Shown: in pieces, positions 40,956-50,365 of the stretch
How the letters are laid out: each line of letters opens with the position of its first letter
Position numbering within the stretch: position 1 is the first letter of the stretch
Assembly: GCA_964570625.1 (NCBI GenBank)
Contig: CAZMYW010000027.1
Coordinates: forward strand, 186,001-250,000
Direction: 5' to 3'
From: JBFLXB01 sp964570625
GTDB taxonomy: Bacteria; Nitrospirota; Nitrospiria; 2-01-FULL-66-17
Length of the DNA stretch: 64,000 nt
Notes under the pieces: model-generated
Seen by the model: the letters and a program-made list of their open reading frames with translations, nothing else
The model's database searches: none
What the model was told of the DNA's origin: nothing
Program-made: the position numbers and the translations under genes

Positions 40956-42713
40956 TGGACTATTGCAATAGTTAAAGTCGATATTGATCCCGGCGGTCCC
41001 CGGCAGGGACTCCAGTCCAACCGAATCCGCCACCGTGAAATCCATGCTGGTCGACAGGCGTGGATCCTCGGTACACTTTGGCGGCGTGTAGATAATGGTC
41101 ACCGGAGCGCCGGGTGGCGAGACGGTAATATCACCCGTGACTGGATCGACGATCGTTGAGGTCGTTGCGGTGAAGATCTCCCAGCCGGAGCCATTCCAGC
41201 GCCGGTACTGGTTGCCAGCGACCATGTTCATCGGCGTGGTGGAATCCCAGACGTCGGGGAAGTCCGTGATCTTGAACTGAAGCGGAGGACTCGCTGTCCC
41301 GTCTTCCGCATCCGAACCGGTCAATGTGATGGCATAGAAAAAGACAACCGTTACTGGAGTAATTGCTTGCCTCGTCGAAATGTGCACAACGGACTGCGAG
41401 TCGGCGACCGGGGCGCTGCCGGCCACGTTGAGGCTAACGGTTGCGGGCATAGAGGTGGCGCCTCCATCCGAAACCGTGAACGTGAAACTGTCTGGGCCGG
41501 TGTACCCCGCGTTCGGCGTATAGGTCGCGGACGGGCCGCTGACCGCCGACAGCGTCCCATACGCCGGTGGGCTCACAATGACGAATGCCAGGACATCGGC
41601 ATCGGCGTCTGTGCCCGCAAGCGTAATAACCCTAGGCGTATCGATCGCCACCGCAACAGACTGGCTTTGCGCGGTCGGCGGCTGGTTAGAGCCTGGCGCG
41701 CTGATCGGGACCTCGTCCACGCCGATCAGTCCCACGCCGGTGCCGCCGCCCTGACCACTCAAGCGTGCGGTATACGTCCCCGACGGCAGCGTGAGCAGCA
41801 ACGCCGCATCTAGCGCTCGATCGGGACTGCTCGGCGCGTAAGTATCCGCCGACAGCCCGGTGTCAACAATGTCCTGCGGCGTGCCGCACGACACGACGGG
41901 CGCGGCGCACCATCCGAGTCTCGTCTCCCAGTCGTTGTTGCTGAGCACCAGGACGGCTGGCGTATTCGGGTTGTTGTCGTCGTCCCACTCGAGATCCAAC
42001 GTCGGGTTGCCCAGCGCGCCGGCGACACCAAAGCTCGTGAGCGTCGGGCCAAAGCTTCGCAGCAGGACCTGTTTGTTTCCGGTGCCCGTGATGATGAACC
42101 CACCCACGGCCACGGTAGATCCCGTGCCTACGAAGGCTCGGGTGGAGATATTGATTAGCGTCGCGCTCTGGTTAGTGTCCACATCGTCCACGCCAATCAG
42201 TCCCACTCCGGTCCCTCCGGCCACGCCGCTCAACCGCGCCGTGTACGTCCCCGGCGGCAGGCTCAAGAGCATGGCGGCATCAAGGCCGCGGTTGGGATTA
42301 CTCGGGGCGTAGGTATCTGCGGACATTCCGGTATTGAAGATGTCCGTCGGCGTTCCACAAGACGCTACAGGGGCCGGGCAGGAACCCACGGCAGTACCCC
42401 AATCGTTGTTGCTCAGTATCAAGATCGCCGAAGTGTTGGGATTGTTGTCGTCATCCCACTCAAGATTCAGCGTGGGGTTGGCTATCGCGCCGGCGACACC
42501 GAAGCTGGTCAGCGTTGGACCGAAGCCTCGAAGCAGCACCTGCTTCGTCCCGGTGCCGGTGACAATGAACCCACCCACGGCTACGTTGGATCCGGTGCCG
42601 ACAAACGCACGGGTGGAGATATTGTCCAGGGTCGCCGCTCGGGATGCGAACGGTGCGGTCAGAATCACACCAAGCGAAAGAAGTACAAGATGATAGCGAC
42701 CATTTTTGCTCAT
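40944..42713 (-). CDS. Secreted Ig-like/cadherin-like protein with two N-terminal NISTR modules, 3' end frameshifted
   Basis: 589 residues: signal peptide (~1-27), then two NISTR modules at once (residues 31-337, coding 41703-42623), then a cadherin/Big_9-like domain (ADVLAFVIVSPPAYGTLS, YTPNAGYTGPDSFTFTVSDG) and a second domain of similar type (TLTGSDAEDGTA, GDITVSPPGAPVTIIYTPP). In this frame it stops after FNYCNSPGGE. Continuing in the adjacent frame gives a module tail and another full module with the normal family ending. Placement of modules at the N-terminus is unlike all the other genes of the family. Confidence 0.82.
   Translation of the reverse strand: MSKNGRYHLVLLSLGVILTAPFASRAATLDNISTRAFVGTGSNVAVGGFIVTGTGTKQVLLRGFGPTLTSFGVAGAIANPTLNLEWDDDNNPNTSAILILSNNDWGTAVGSCPAPVASCGTPTDIFNTGMSADTYAPSNPNRGLDAAMLLSLPPGTYTARLSGVAGGTGVGLIGVDDVDTNQSATLINISTRAFVGTGSTVAVGGFIITGTGNKQVLLRSFGPTLTSFGVAGALGNPTLDLEWDDDNNPNTPAVLVLSNNDWETRLGWCAAPVVSCGTPQDIVDTGLSADTYAPSSPDRALDAALLLTLPSGTYTARLSGQGGGTGVGLIGVDEVPISAPGSNQPPTAQSQSVAVAIDTPRVITLAGTDADADVLAFVIVSPPAYGTLSAVSGPSATYTPNAGYTGPDSFTFTVSDGGATSMPATVSLNVAGSAPVADSQSVVHISTRQAITPVTVVFFYAITLTGSDAEDGTASPPLQFKITDFPDVWDSTTPMNMVAGNQYRRWNGSGWEIFTATTSTIVDPVTGDITVSPPGAPVTIIYTPPKCTEDPRLSTSMDFTVADSVGLESLPGTAGINIDFNYCNSPGGE
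41703..42623 (-). repeat. NISTR module pair directly after the signal peptide
   Basis: 157 + 150 residues with all landmarks (RGFGPTLTSFGV, LEWDDDNNPNT, CPAPVASCGTP / CAAPVVSCGTP, GTGVGLIGVD). Confidence 0.85.
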
Positions 42714-42793
42714 CGATTGGGATCTCCCTCCGCCGAGCGGTTGCGTCTCTCCCTATGTTCTACACCAATGTCGTTAGGACGTTCGCGACCGGC

Positions 42794-43225
42794 TCACTGA
42801 TACCGGTATTGCTCCCGAAATGCACGAGGCGAACAGTGGATCCAGCGTGTAAATACGCGTGAAAATTGCTCCGGCCGGGCAAAGCCCACACGAAATCCCA
42901 CCTCCTTGATCGGATCGTCGGTATACACCAGCGAACGGATCGCCTTCTTGAGCCTCACCCGCAACAGGTATTCATGAAACGACAGTCCAAGCTGTTCGCG
43001 AAAGATCCGGCACAAATGGTTCGGGTGATATCCGATCTGCGCTCCCACGCACTCCAACGTCAACCTGCTGTGGTAGTTGTACTCAATATAGGTGACCGCG
43101 CGTCGGACCTTCGGGCAAATTGACGCCGCCGTGGTAAGGCAGATCACGTTCGCCAGGTCGTGATAGCGCCGCACATCGGCCGGAGTGCGGCGTGGCGTGG
43201 CCGGCACAGCCGCGGAAGGCATCAT
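42794..43225 (-). CDS. AraC-type HTH regulator, DNA-binding domain only
   Basis: 143 residues from ATG 43225 with AGGAGG ahead. After ~40 unremarkable residues comes the double helix-turn-helix of AraC/XylS: LTLECVGAQIGYHPNHLCRIFREQLGLSFHEYL and IKEVGFRVGFARPEQFSRVFTRWIHCSPRAFREQ. No ligand-binding domain. It lies between two module genes on the same strand (68 bp past the next gene's start) and could control the module-protein genes; no target site is evident. Confidence 0.85.
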   Translation of the reverse strand: MMPSAAVPATPRRTPADVRRYHDLANVICLTTAASICPKVRRAVTYIEYNYHSRLTLECVGAQIGYHPNHLCRIFREQLGLSFHEYLLRVRLKKAIRSLVYTDDPIKEVGFRVGFARPEQFSRVFTRWIHCSPRAFREQYRYQ

Positions 43226-43393
43226 GTCGTTCCTCCTACGGCCAAATCGCGCCGACTTTCCACCGTGCCGTGGGATAAACGTTGACCGTGGCTCGTCACC
43301 CTATTGATGGCGATCACAGACCCGATCAAGGCGGGTCCGCGTGTTCTTGTTGATGATCCATTTTTCATAGACGCTCCATCATCTGCCCCTGCT
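43226..43393. other. Short intergenic gap
   Basis: 168 bp between the AraC gene and the sugar-dehydrogenase gene stop. Only the AraC ribosome-binding site is recognisable. Confidence 0.5.
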
Positions 43394-46234
43394 CTACGGA
43401 ACGATCTCATCCACCCCGATCAGCCCCACGCCGGTGCCATTACTGACCCCACGTAACGTCGCGGTGTAGGTTCCGGGCGGCAACGTCACCAACAACGCGG
43501 CATCCAGACCACGATTGGGATTACTCGGCGCGTAGGTATTGGCAGACATCCCGGTATTGATAATGTCCTGTGGCGTTCCACAAGACACCACCGGCGCCGA
43601 GCAGGACGCGAGCGTAATGCCCCAGTTGTCGTTCGTCACGATCAGCATCGCGGCCGTGTTCGGATTGTTGTCATCGTCCCAGTACAACTCCAAAACCGGG
43701 TTCGCCATCGCTCCTGCCACGCCGAAACTCGTGAGCGTGGGTCCGAATCCCCGGAGCAGGACTTGTTTGGGAGCGGTTCCACCAACGATCAACCCGCCCA
43801 CCGCGGCATTGGCACCCGTGCCCACAAAGGCTCGCGTCGAGATGTTGATCAGTGTGGCGCTCTGATTGGAATCCACATCGTCCACGCCGATCAGGCCCAC
43901 GCCCGTGCCGTTACTCACGCCGCGCAACGTGGCGGTATACGTGCCCGGCGGCACGGTTAACAACACGGCAGCATCCAGCCCCCGATTCGGGTTACTCGGC
44001 GCGTAGGAGTCCGCGGACATGCCGGTGTCGGCAATCGCCTGCGGGGTTCCGCAGGCCACCACGGGTGCCGAGCACTGAGCAAGCGGGAGGCCCCAGTCGT
44101 CGTTCGTGAGCACCACGATCGCCGGAGTGTTCGGATTGTTGTCATCGTCCCAGGACAGCTCCAGGGTCGGGTTCGCTAACGCTCCCGCCACTCCGAAATC
44201 AGCGAGCGTCGGTCCGAAGCCACGGATCAGGACCTGCTTGGTCCCGGTTCCGCTGATAATGAACCCGCCCACCGCGGCATCCGACCCGGTTCCCACGAAT
44301 GCCCGAGTGGAAATATTCGTGAGCGGCGAAGGCAGCACGACCGAAGTCGAGGCGGTTGTATTGTTATTGCCGCTATTCGGATCGGGCTGGCCGGCCGACA
44401 CGGAAGCGGTCGCGGTCAAGGTCCCGACTGCACCAGGCGCCGTCACCCGAATGGTCGTTGTCGCCGTGACGCCAATGCCCAGGCTCCCCAGACTGCAGGT
44501 CACCGTGTTCGTGCCACTGCAACTCCCTTGGCTCGGCGTTGCCGAGACAAACGTGACGCCCGCCGGCAACGTGTCCGTCATCGTTACGCCGGTTGCGGCC
44601 GAAGGCCCGTTGTTAGTCACAGTCACCGTATACGTGAGGGTTTCATTCACCGCCACGGGATCCGGCGAATCCGTCAGGCTCACCGCCAGATCGGCTGACG
44701 GCGAGATCACCGGCGTTGCAAGACTCGCGTTGTTGTTGGCGGTATTGGGATCGCTTTGAGTGGCCGACACGGTCGCGGTATTGGTCAGGGTTCCGGCCGC
44801 GGCCGGGGTCAGCACGACCGCCACCGTGGCGCTCGCTCCATTCGCGAGAGTCCCCAGCGCACACGTCACCGCCTGGTTGACGCGCGAACAGTTGCCTTGG
44901 CTCGCCGTGATCGTCCCGATAGTCGGGCCGGTCGCCAAGGTCTCATTCAGCGTCACCCCGGTCGCTGTCGCGCCGCCCAAGTTGGTCACGGTGGCGGTCA
45001 GAGTCACTGGCTGCCCGACGGTCGCCGTGCTCGGCGACGCGGCCATGGTGACCCGCATATCGGCGGTCGTAGCCACATTATCGGTAATTCGATAGATCGC
45101 GCCGCCGGCGGAATCGGTGAAATAGATCGAGCCGTCCTCTCCTTCGCCGAAACTCGTCAGTGCGGCAAAACTTCCGAAGGTCGTGAGCAGACTCGACTGC
45201 CAGGTCGTGCCGTCATGTTGCAGACCCCAGATCTTGCCCGTACAGTAGTCCGCGTAGAAGTACACGCCCTGCATGCGCGGATACGCCGAACCCCGGTACA
45301 CCACACCGCCCATAATCGCGCAATCGGATCCGGTGGATGAGTACTCCAGGACCGGCAGCGTCAGCCCGGCCTGATTACAGGTGGCCACCTGGTAACAATG
45401 CAGTCCCTCCATGATGTTCCACCCGTAGTTCTCGCCCCCGAGACTGGTGTCGCGCTGCACGTCCACTTCTTCCCAGGAGTTCTGCCCAACATCAGCCAGG
45501 TACAGGTCGCCGTTGGCTTGGTCGAACGCAAACCGCCAGGGGTTCCGCAGGCCGCGGGCCCAGAGTTCCTGCCGCGCGCCGCCGGTCAGAAGAAACGGGT
45601 TGTCCGGTGGAATGGCGTACGGCACTGCGCCGGATTCCACATCGATACGCAGGAGTTTGCCGAGCAAGCCGGACAGATTCTGCGCCTCAGCAGGCGTGTT
45701 TCCCCCATCGCCGGTGCTGATATAGAGATAACCGTCCGTTGGGCTGAACGCGAGTTGACCGCCGTTGTGATTGGTCGCGGACGAATGTTCGATGATCAGC
45801 AGGATCTCTTCACTCGACGCGTTCGCCACGTTGGGGTTCGCTGTCACGTGATACCGGGCAATGACCAAGTCCCCGCCCACGGCCTGGGTGTAGAACACGT
45901 AGAATCGCCCGTTCGTCTCATACCCCGGCGGAAACGCCACACTCAACAACCCGCGCTCCCCGCCGACGGAGGTACGACTTGTAATGTCCAAGAACGGGGT
46001 GCTCAGCAGGCTGCCGTTCTGGTAAATGCGGATCCGTCCGGCGCGCTCCACGATGAACAGCCGTCCGCTGCCGTCCCCCGCGTGTGCGATGTGCACGGGA
46101 TCGCTCACCCCGCTGACGACCTGCGTCAAAATCGGCTGCGGCCACACGATCTGCGCGGCTGCAGGGCCAGCCCACGCGATACTGCCGAGCACAAGCGAGC
46201 CGACCAACCACCCCTTTAATGCTCTTTTCACCAT
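43394..46234 (-). CDS. Secreted PQQ-type sugar dehydrogenase-like protein with DUF11 repeats and two C-terminal NISTR modules
   Basis: 946 residues. Signal peptide ends near AAA (27). The GSDH six-bladed propeller covers ~30-385: SGRLFIVERAGRIRIYQNG, ERGLLSVAFPPGYETNGRFYVFYT, NHNGGQLAFSPTDGYLYISTGDGG, LWARGLRNPWRFAFDQ, LYLADVGQNSWEEV. Two DUF11 domains follow (DSPDPVAVNETLTYTVTVTN) and then two NISTR modules (coding 43397-44317). Ends ..GVDEIVP. Family members oxidise sugars with PQQ or bind glycans outside the cytoplasm; whether this one binds PQQ cannot be judged here. Confidence 0.88.
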   Translation of the reverse strand: MVKRALKGWLVGSLVLGSIAWAGPAAAQIVWPQPILTQVVSGVSDPVHIAHAGDGSGRLFIVERAGRIRIYQNGSLLSTPFLDITSRTSVGGERGLLSVAFPPGYETNGRFYVFYTQAVGGDLVIARYHVTANPNVANASSEEILLIIEHSSATNHNGGQLAFSPTDGYLYISTGDGGNTPAEAQNLSGLLGKLLRIDVESGAVPYAIPPDNPFLLTGGARQELWARGLRNPWRFAFDQANGDLYLADVGQNSWEEVDVQRDTSLGGENYGWNIMEGLHCYQVATCNQAGLTLPVLEYSSTGSDCAIMGGVVYRGSAYPRMQGVYFYADYCTGKIWGLQHDGTTWQSSLLTTFGSFAALTSFGEGEDGSIYFTDSAGGAIYRITDNVATTADMRVTMAASPSTATVGQPVTLTATVTNLGGATATGVTLNETLATGPTIGTITASQGNCSRVNQAVTCALGTLANGASATVAVVLTPAAAGTLTNTATVSATQSDPNTANNNASLATPVISPSADLAVSLTDSPDPVAVNETLTYTVTVTNNGPSAATGVTMTDTLPAGVTFVSATPSQGSCSGTNTVTCSLGSLGIGVTATTTIRVTAPGAVGTLTATASVSAGQPDPNSGNNNTTASTSVVLPSPLTNISTRAFVGTGSDAAVGGFIISGTGTKQVLIRGFGPTLADFGVAGALANPTLELSWDDDNNPNTPAIVVLTNDDWGLPLAQCSAPVVACGTPQAIADTGMSADSYAPSNPNRGLDAAVLLTVPPGTYTATLRGVSNGTGVGLIGVDDVDSNQSATLINISTRAFVGTGANAAVGGLIVGGTAPKQVLLRGFGPTLTSFGVAGAMANPVLELYWDDDNNPNTAAMLIVTNDNWGITLASCSAPVVSCGTPQDIINTGMSANTYAPSNPNRGLDAALLVTLPPGTYTATLRGVSNGTGVGLIGVDEIVP
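43397..44317 (-). repeat. NISTR module pair in the sugar-dehydrogenase protein (157 + 150 residues)
   Basis: Both have the C-x-APVV-x-CGTPQ Cys pair and the DDDNNPNT acidic loop. Confidence 0.85.
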
Positions 46235-46251
46235 CGCTCCATTCTTCGATG

Positions 46252-46318
46252 CTAAGGAATGACTACCGGCAAGACTTGGTCCACTCCAACCAGCCCCACA
46301 CCGGCACCACCCATACCA
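46252..46318 (-). pseudogene. Relic NISTR-module tail
   Basis: The minus strand reads GAGVGLVGVDQVLPVVIP-stop, diverged but recognisable. It sits 18 bp before the sugar-dehydrogenase start, in the space between two intact module genes. The remaining 46319-46404 shows nothing. Confidence 0.65.
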
Positions 46319-46404
46319 GGTGCGCTCGACGGTCTGGATTCATCTCCACCCACTTTCGCGGATATGTGCATCAAGTCGAGACAACCCCGATACCAGCCCT
46401 TCAC

Positions 46405-49251
46405 TTACGGCCCGACCTCATCCACCCCGATCAGCCCCACTCCCGTCCCGCTCCCTACACCACGCAGCGTGGTGGTATACGTCCCCGGCGGCAAGGTCAC
46501 CAGTAGCGCCGCATCCAGTCCCCGGTTCGGGTTGGTCGGCGCGTAGGAATCTGCGGACATTCCGGTATTGACGATATCCGTCGGCATCCCACAGGCCACG
46601 ACCGGGGCGGGACATGATCCGAGGGCGACACCCCAGTTGTCGTTCGTTAACACGAGAAGTGCCGGTGTGTTTGGATTACTGTCGTCATCCCACTCCAGAT
46701 CCAAGGTCGGGTTGCCCAGAGCGCCCGCGACGCCGAAGCTCGTCAGGGTGGGACCGAAGGCGCGAATCAGGACCGCCTTGGGGCCGGTTCCGGTGATGAT
46801 GAATCCACCCACGGCCACATTTGACCCCGTGCCCACAAACGCCCGCGTGGAAATGTTGACCAGCGTGGCGGTTTGATTGGTATCGAGGTCATCCACCCCA
46901 ATCAGCCCCACACCCGTGCCACCGCTCACCCCGCTCAGCCTCGCGGTGTACGTCCCTGGCGGCAACGTCAGGAGCAGCGCGGCATCCAGCCCACGATTGG
47001 GATTGGTCGGCGCGTAGGAATCTGCGGACATTCCCGTGTTGAAAATGTCTGTCGGCGTCCCACACGCCACCACCGGCGCGTTACACGAGGCGACCGGAGT
47101 GCCCCAGTCGTTGTTCGAGAGAATCAGAATGGCCGGCGTATTGGGATTGCTGTCATCGTCCCACTCCAAATCGAGGGTCGGATTGGCCAACGCGCCAACC
47201 ACCCCAAAATCCGCGAGCGTCGGCCCGAAGCCGCGGAGCAGCACCTGCTTCGTCCCGGCCCCGCTGATGATGAATCCACCCACCGCCACATTCGATCCTG
47301 TGCCCACAAACGCGCGGGTCGAGATATTGATCAGCCGATTGTCCAGGGCGGTTACCACGGTTGTGGTGGCCGAGGCGGAGTTGTTCCCTGGCGAGGGATC
47401 GCTGGTGCTGCCGCTGACACTCACCGTGTTCGTGACCGTGGTGACTGTGGTCGCCGTCGTCGTAATACTGACCGTGGCACCGGCCCCGCTGGCCAGCGTG
47501 CCGAGCGCGCAAGTGACGGTGCCCGCAGATTCAGTGCACGAGCCCACCGATGATGTCGCCGACACCCACGTCAGTGAGGCGGGCAGCACATCGGTCAGCG
47601 TCACCGCGGTGGCGGGACTCGGCCCCGCATTGGCGACCGTCGCGGTGTAGGACACCTGCGCACCCACCGTCACAGGGTCTGGAAAATCGTTCAGCGTCAC
47701 CGAGAGATCGGCTGACGCCGGATTGACCGTGGTGGTCGCGCTCGCACTGTTGTTCGCGGTGTTGGGATCGCCCTCGGTCGCCAACACGGTCGCGCTGTTC
47801 GTGATCATGCCGGATGCGGTCGGGGTCACCACGATCGTCACCACGCGGGTCACACCATTGGCCATACTGCTCAGCCCACACGTCACGATCCCGCCGGTCT
47901 GAGAACAACTTCCCAGAGAGGGCGTGGCCGAGACATAGGTCACCCCTCCCGGCAGCGTGTCGGTCACCACCACACTTGTGGCGGTGCTGGGCCCGCCGTT
48001 GACTACGGTCAGCGTGTACACTAGGTTCTGCCCGACCACCGCGGGATCGGGCGAGTCCGACTTGGTCAGCGAGAGATTGGCCTGTGCGCCGTTCATGATG
48101 ATGTCGGTGCCGGACGTGACGACGCCGGCCGTGGAAGCGACGGATGTGTAGACTGCGGTGTTGTCCGGAGGGTTGCTGGAGGCTTCGTTCGCGCCGTTAT
48201 AAAACTCCTCGGGCGCCGGGATGACCGCCGGCGGATCGAGCGGCCCCACGCTGCTGCCGGCCGTAAAGTTCGATCGCACGTTCACCATTTCGACTGAATA
48301 GGACGCACCGGCCGTGAGGCCGGGCAACTCATATTCCCCGAGCGAACTGGGGATCGCATACGGGCGTCCGGAGACATTCGACACCGCGTCGTAATACGGA
48401 TCCGCCACGTTCCGGGCAATTACATTGGCGCCCAGAAACGGCGTGATCGCATTCGGATATCGAATGGTTCCGGTGATGGTTCCGGTGGTCGATGCAAAAC
48501 CCGAGGCCGGGTACATCATCGAGACAGCGGCCACGTCGTCTTTCTGCGGGACCGTGGCCCCACCGATCGCGAATGGAAACATGATTTCGACCGACGCGAG
48601 CGGGGGCGGGCCGAACGCGGTGAAGCCCGGATCCACGTCGCTCATGAAGTAGTGGCCATTGGTCTGCGAATGGTCCAAGTTGAGCCAGTGGCCGAATTCG
48701 TGAACCAACACGCCCTTGAGTTCGTCTTCGGTCAATTCGCCATTGCCCGAGTTCCCGTCGTACCACTTGCCGTTGACCGCCGCGAACGACTGAACGATCG
48801 TTCCCCCCACGGCGCAGTCAGGCCCCGCAATGGCGATGACACTGGACGGTAGCCCCAGCGCGGCGAACAACGTGCCGTTTGCGTCGAAGATCACCGGGCT
48901 GATGCCGTCCGCGCAATTGCCGTCCAGCGCCACGAATTCTGCCACGGTGTTGACGTCGCCGTCGCCGGGAATACTCCCCGCGCTGGAGAACGTCAAGATT
49001 GAAGTTGGAAGATCCGGTCCCCAACGATTAAAGGCCTGGGCCGCGTTGGCGAGCGCGGTCGCATTGCTCCACAGCCCCAAACTTCCGCCATCGGTCGAAT
49101 ACGGGATTGGACCGGTCGTGCTCCACTTGTAGGGCGCACCACTGAACTGGACGATGAGCGGACCACCGGCGTGGGCCGGGGATGCCGCAAGACACAGAGC
49201 GAGCACTGCGCTCCCCCATCTCGTGCAGTTCCGTCGAGTCTCTGGTCTCAC
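46405..49251 (-). CDS. Secreted matrixin-like metalloprotease with DUF11 repeats and two C-terminal NISTR modules
   Basis: 948 residues. Signal peptide ends near AHA (28). The protease domain has the zinc motif HEFGHWLNLDH (His184, Glu185, His188, His194) and a downstream Met-turn region (EIMFPFA). Next a carboxypeptidase-regulatory-like segment (TGTITGTIRYPNAITPFLGANV), two DUF11 domains, and two NISTR modules (coding 46408-47328). Ends ..GVDEVGP. It should be a zinc endopeptidase acting outside the cell. The 234-residue gene just upstream (10 bp) is probably co-expressed. Confidence 0.9.
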   Translation of the reverse strand: MRPETRRNCTRWGSAVLALCLAASPAHAGGPLIVQFSGAPYKWSTTGPIPYSTDGGSLGLWSNATALANAAQAFNRWGPDLPTSILTFSSAGSIPGDGDVNTVAEFVALDGNCADGISPVIFDANGTLFAALGLPSSVIAIAGPDCAVGGTIVQSFAAVNGKWYDGNSGNGELTEDELKGVLVHEFGHWLNLDHSQTNGHYFMSDVDPGFTAFGPPPLASVEIMFPFAIGGATVPQKDDVAAVSMMYPASGFASTTGTITGTIRYPNAITPFLGANVIARNVADPYYDAVSNVSGRPYAIPSSLGEYELPGLTAGASYSVEMVNVRSNFTAGSSVGPLDPPAVIPAPEEFYNGANEASSNPPDNTAVYTSVASTAGVVTSGTDIIMNGAQANLSLTKSDSPDPAVVGQNLVYTLTVVNGGPSTATSVVVTDTLPGGVTYVSATPSLGSCSQTGGIVTCGLSSMANGVTRVVTIVVTPTASGMITNSATVLATEGDPNTANNSASATTTVNPASADLSVTLNDFPDPVTVGAQVSYTATVANAGPSPATAVTLTDVLPASLTWVSATSSVGSCTESAGTVTCALGTLASGAGATVSITTTATTVTTVTNTVSVSGSTSDPSPGNNSASATTTVVTALDNRLINISTRAFVGTGSNVAVGGFIISGAGTKQVLLRGFGPTLADFGVVGALANPTLDLEWDDDSNPNTPAILILSNNDWGTPVASCNAPVVACGTPTDIFNTGMSADSYAPTNPNRGLDAALLLTLPPGTYTARLSGVSGGTGVGLIGVDDLDTNQTATLVNISTRAFVGTGSNVAVGGFIITGTGPKAVLIRAFGPTLTSFGVAGALGNPTLDLEWDDDSNPNTPALLVLTNDNWGVALGSCPAPVVACGMPTDIVNTGMSADSYAPTNPNRGLDAALLVTLPPGTYTTTLRGVGSGTGVGLIGVDEVGP
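46408..47328 (-). repeat. NISTR module pair in the metalloprotease (157 + 150 residues)
   Basis: Both have YAPTNPNRGLDAALL, a T variant of the SNPNR motif, suggesting that the two modules of this gene have been homogenised. Confidence 0.85.
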
Positions 49252-49261
49252 GGCAACAGGC

Positions 49262-49918
49262 TCAGTTTCCGTTTACCAGCTTACGGACCAATGACACAAA
49301 CGGGGCGTACGGGAGTGGTTCGCCTTCCGCGAGAGAAAAAAGGGCGGTCTCGTCTGATGACAGACCGCGAGAGATGGCCAACTGACGGGTCGACATGTCA
49401 TGGAACAGCGATCGGTTCTTAAAGCGATGCTTTAAGAATTTCTGGCTGTCTCGATTCTCCACATCAAACACCGCCTGCTCCATCGCCACCGGGCTCGTGA
49501 GGCCTAACGAACTGTCGCCGCCGAGGAACACCAGAACCTCTTGGCCCGGTTGATAGTCAGGGAGCGGCAGTGGGTCCCGTTCGAATGGCTGTTCCAGACC
49601 CGGCGACGCAGCGCGCCCGCCCAGCCGAACCTGCTTGATCGTCAGCGTGGGGCCAGCAGTCCCTTTGAGCGTGTCGGACACTTGAAAGGTGTACTCGGTG
49701 AACCGAACGGGAGGCCCCCCCGGCGAGACCAACCGCTCCCCTGCTTCCCGCGCCGTGCAAACCCCTACAACGATACGCTCGGCCACGGCCGACATCTCCG
49801 CGAGGTTCATGGGCACCATGCGGAACGCGAAAGCATCGGCTCTGAGCAACAACACGGCAACAGCCAAGCCGCCGCCGAACAGGGTCAGCCCGAGAACTCG
49901 TCCACTCACCCATCTCAT
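49262..49918 (-). CDS. Exported protein of unknown function, metalloprotease partner
   Basis: 218 residues from ATG 49918. An N-terminal membrane/signal helix (RVLGLTLFGGGLAVAVLLL) is followed by a domain with MNLAEMSAVAERIVVGVCTA, RFTEYTFQVSDTLKGTAGPTLTIKQV and QEVLVFLGGDSSLGL. I know this beta-rich type as a frequent unnamed neighbour of matrixin-like proteases. It carries no protease motif and no NISTR module. Ten bases separate it from the protease start, so the two are co-transcribed. A chaperone, inhibitor or substrate-presenting role is possible but not shown. Confidence 0.65.
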   Translation of the reverse strand: MRWVSGRVLGLTLFGGGLAVAVLLLRADAFAFRMVPMNLAEMSAVAERIVVGVCTAREAGERLVSPGGPPVRFTEYTFQVSDTLKGTAGPTLTIKQVRLGGRAASPGLEQPFERDPLPLPDYQPGQEVLVFLGGDSSLGLTSPVAMEQAVFDVENRDSQKFLKHRFKNRSLFHDMSTRQLAISRGLSSDETALFSLAEGEPLPYAPFVSLVRKLVNGN

Positions 49919-49985
49919 GGTTTGCACGACTTTTTGGTTACCGTCCCAACGTACGCCGGCCCACACACTACACCTCTACTCATTC

Positions 49986-50022
49986 CTATGGGATGATCTG
50001 GTCGACCCCGATCAAGCCCACG
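49986..50022 (-). pseudogene. Relic NISTR-module tail
   Basis: The minus strand reads RVGLIGVDQIIP-stop, the terminal dozen residues of a module with nothing upstream. Confidence 0.65.
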
Positions 50023-50288
50023 CGATCAAGACGAACCCAACCACTGCAAGAAATTCGTATTTCAGTTGCTTCGAGAATTGGACCATGTGGGGTCCTCCTC
50101 GGCCATATTTAAGAAGGCGGAAGTGGCGAGACCAACCGGTAGCCGCGTCCCATTCCACCTGGAATTGTGTCCGCCGGCCGAGACGCATGGTCTGCTTGTA
50201 GGCGTGAGGCGGATGAAGTTGCGACCTACGCGCCCGAATATCTGATCCCTGACATCGGACGCGTAGCCCTCGTGTTGTAAGGCACACC

Positions 50289-50320
50289 GGCGGGCTAGCC
50301 TCCGCCGAAGCCAGCCCGCC
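50289..50320 (-). terminator. Hairpin after the DUF11 protein
   Basis: GGCGGGCT / AGCCCGCC with inner AGCC / GCC pairing, 46 bp past the stop on the minus strand. Confidence 0.6.
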
Positions 50321-50365
50321 GTGATGTCCTCTTGTTGCTGGAGCCCTTGGCTCCGCTCTTGTGAA

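Larger units (their letters stand above)
49919..50365. other. Intergenic region with relic module tail and hairpin
   Basis: 49986-50022 encodes a NISTR-module tail (minus strand). 50023-50288 shows no convincing gene. 50289-50320 is the terminator of the DUF11 protein. The last 45 bp lead to its stop. Confidence 0.6.

Noticed and set aside
43222..43410. 62-codon minus-strand frame between the AraC and sugar-dehydrogenase genes
   Set aside because: Arg/Ser/Gly-rich, overlaps both neighbours, no ribosome-binding site or family resemblance.
50012..50287. 91-codon minus-strand frame ending in a hydrophobic stretch (AVVGFVLIAWA)
   Set aside because: Overlaps a relic module tail and a terminator; composition irregular; the hydrophobic end alone is not enough to call a gene.
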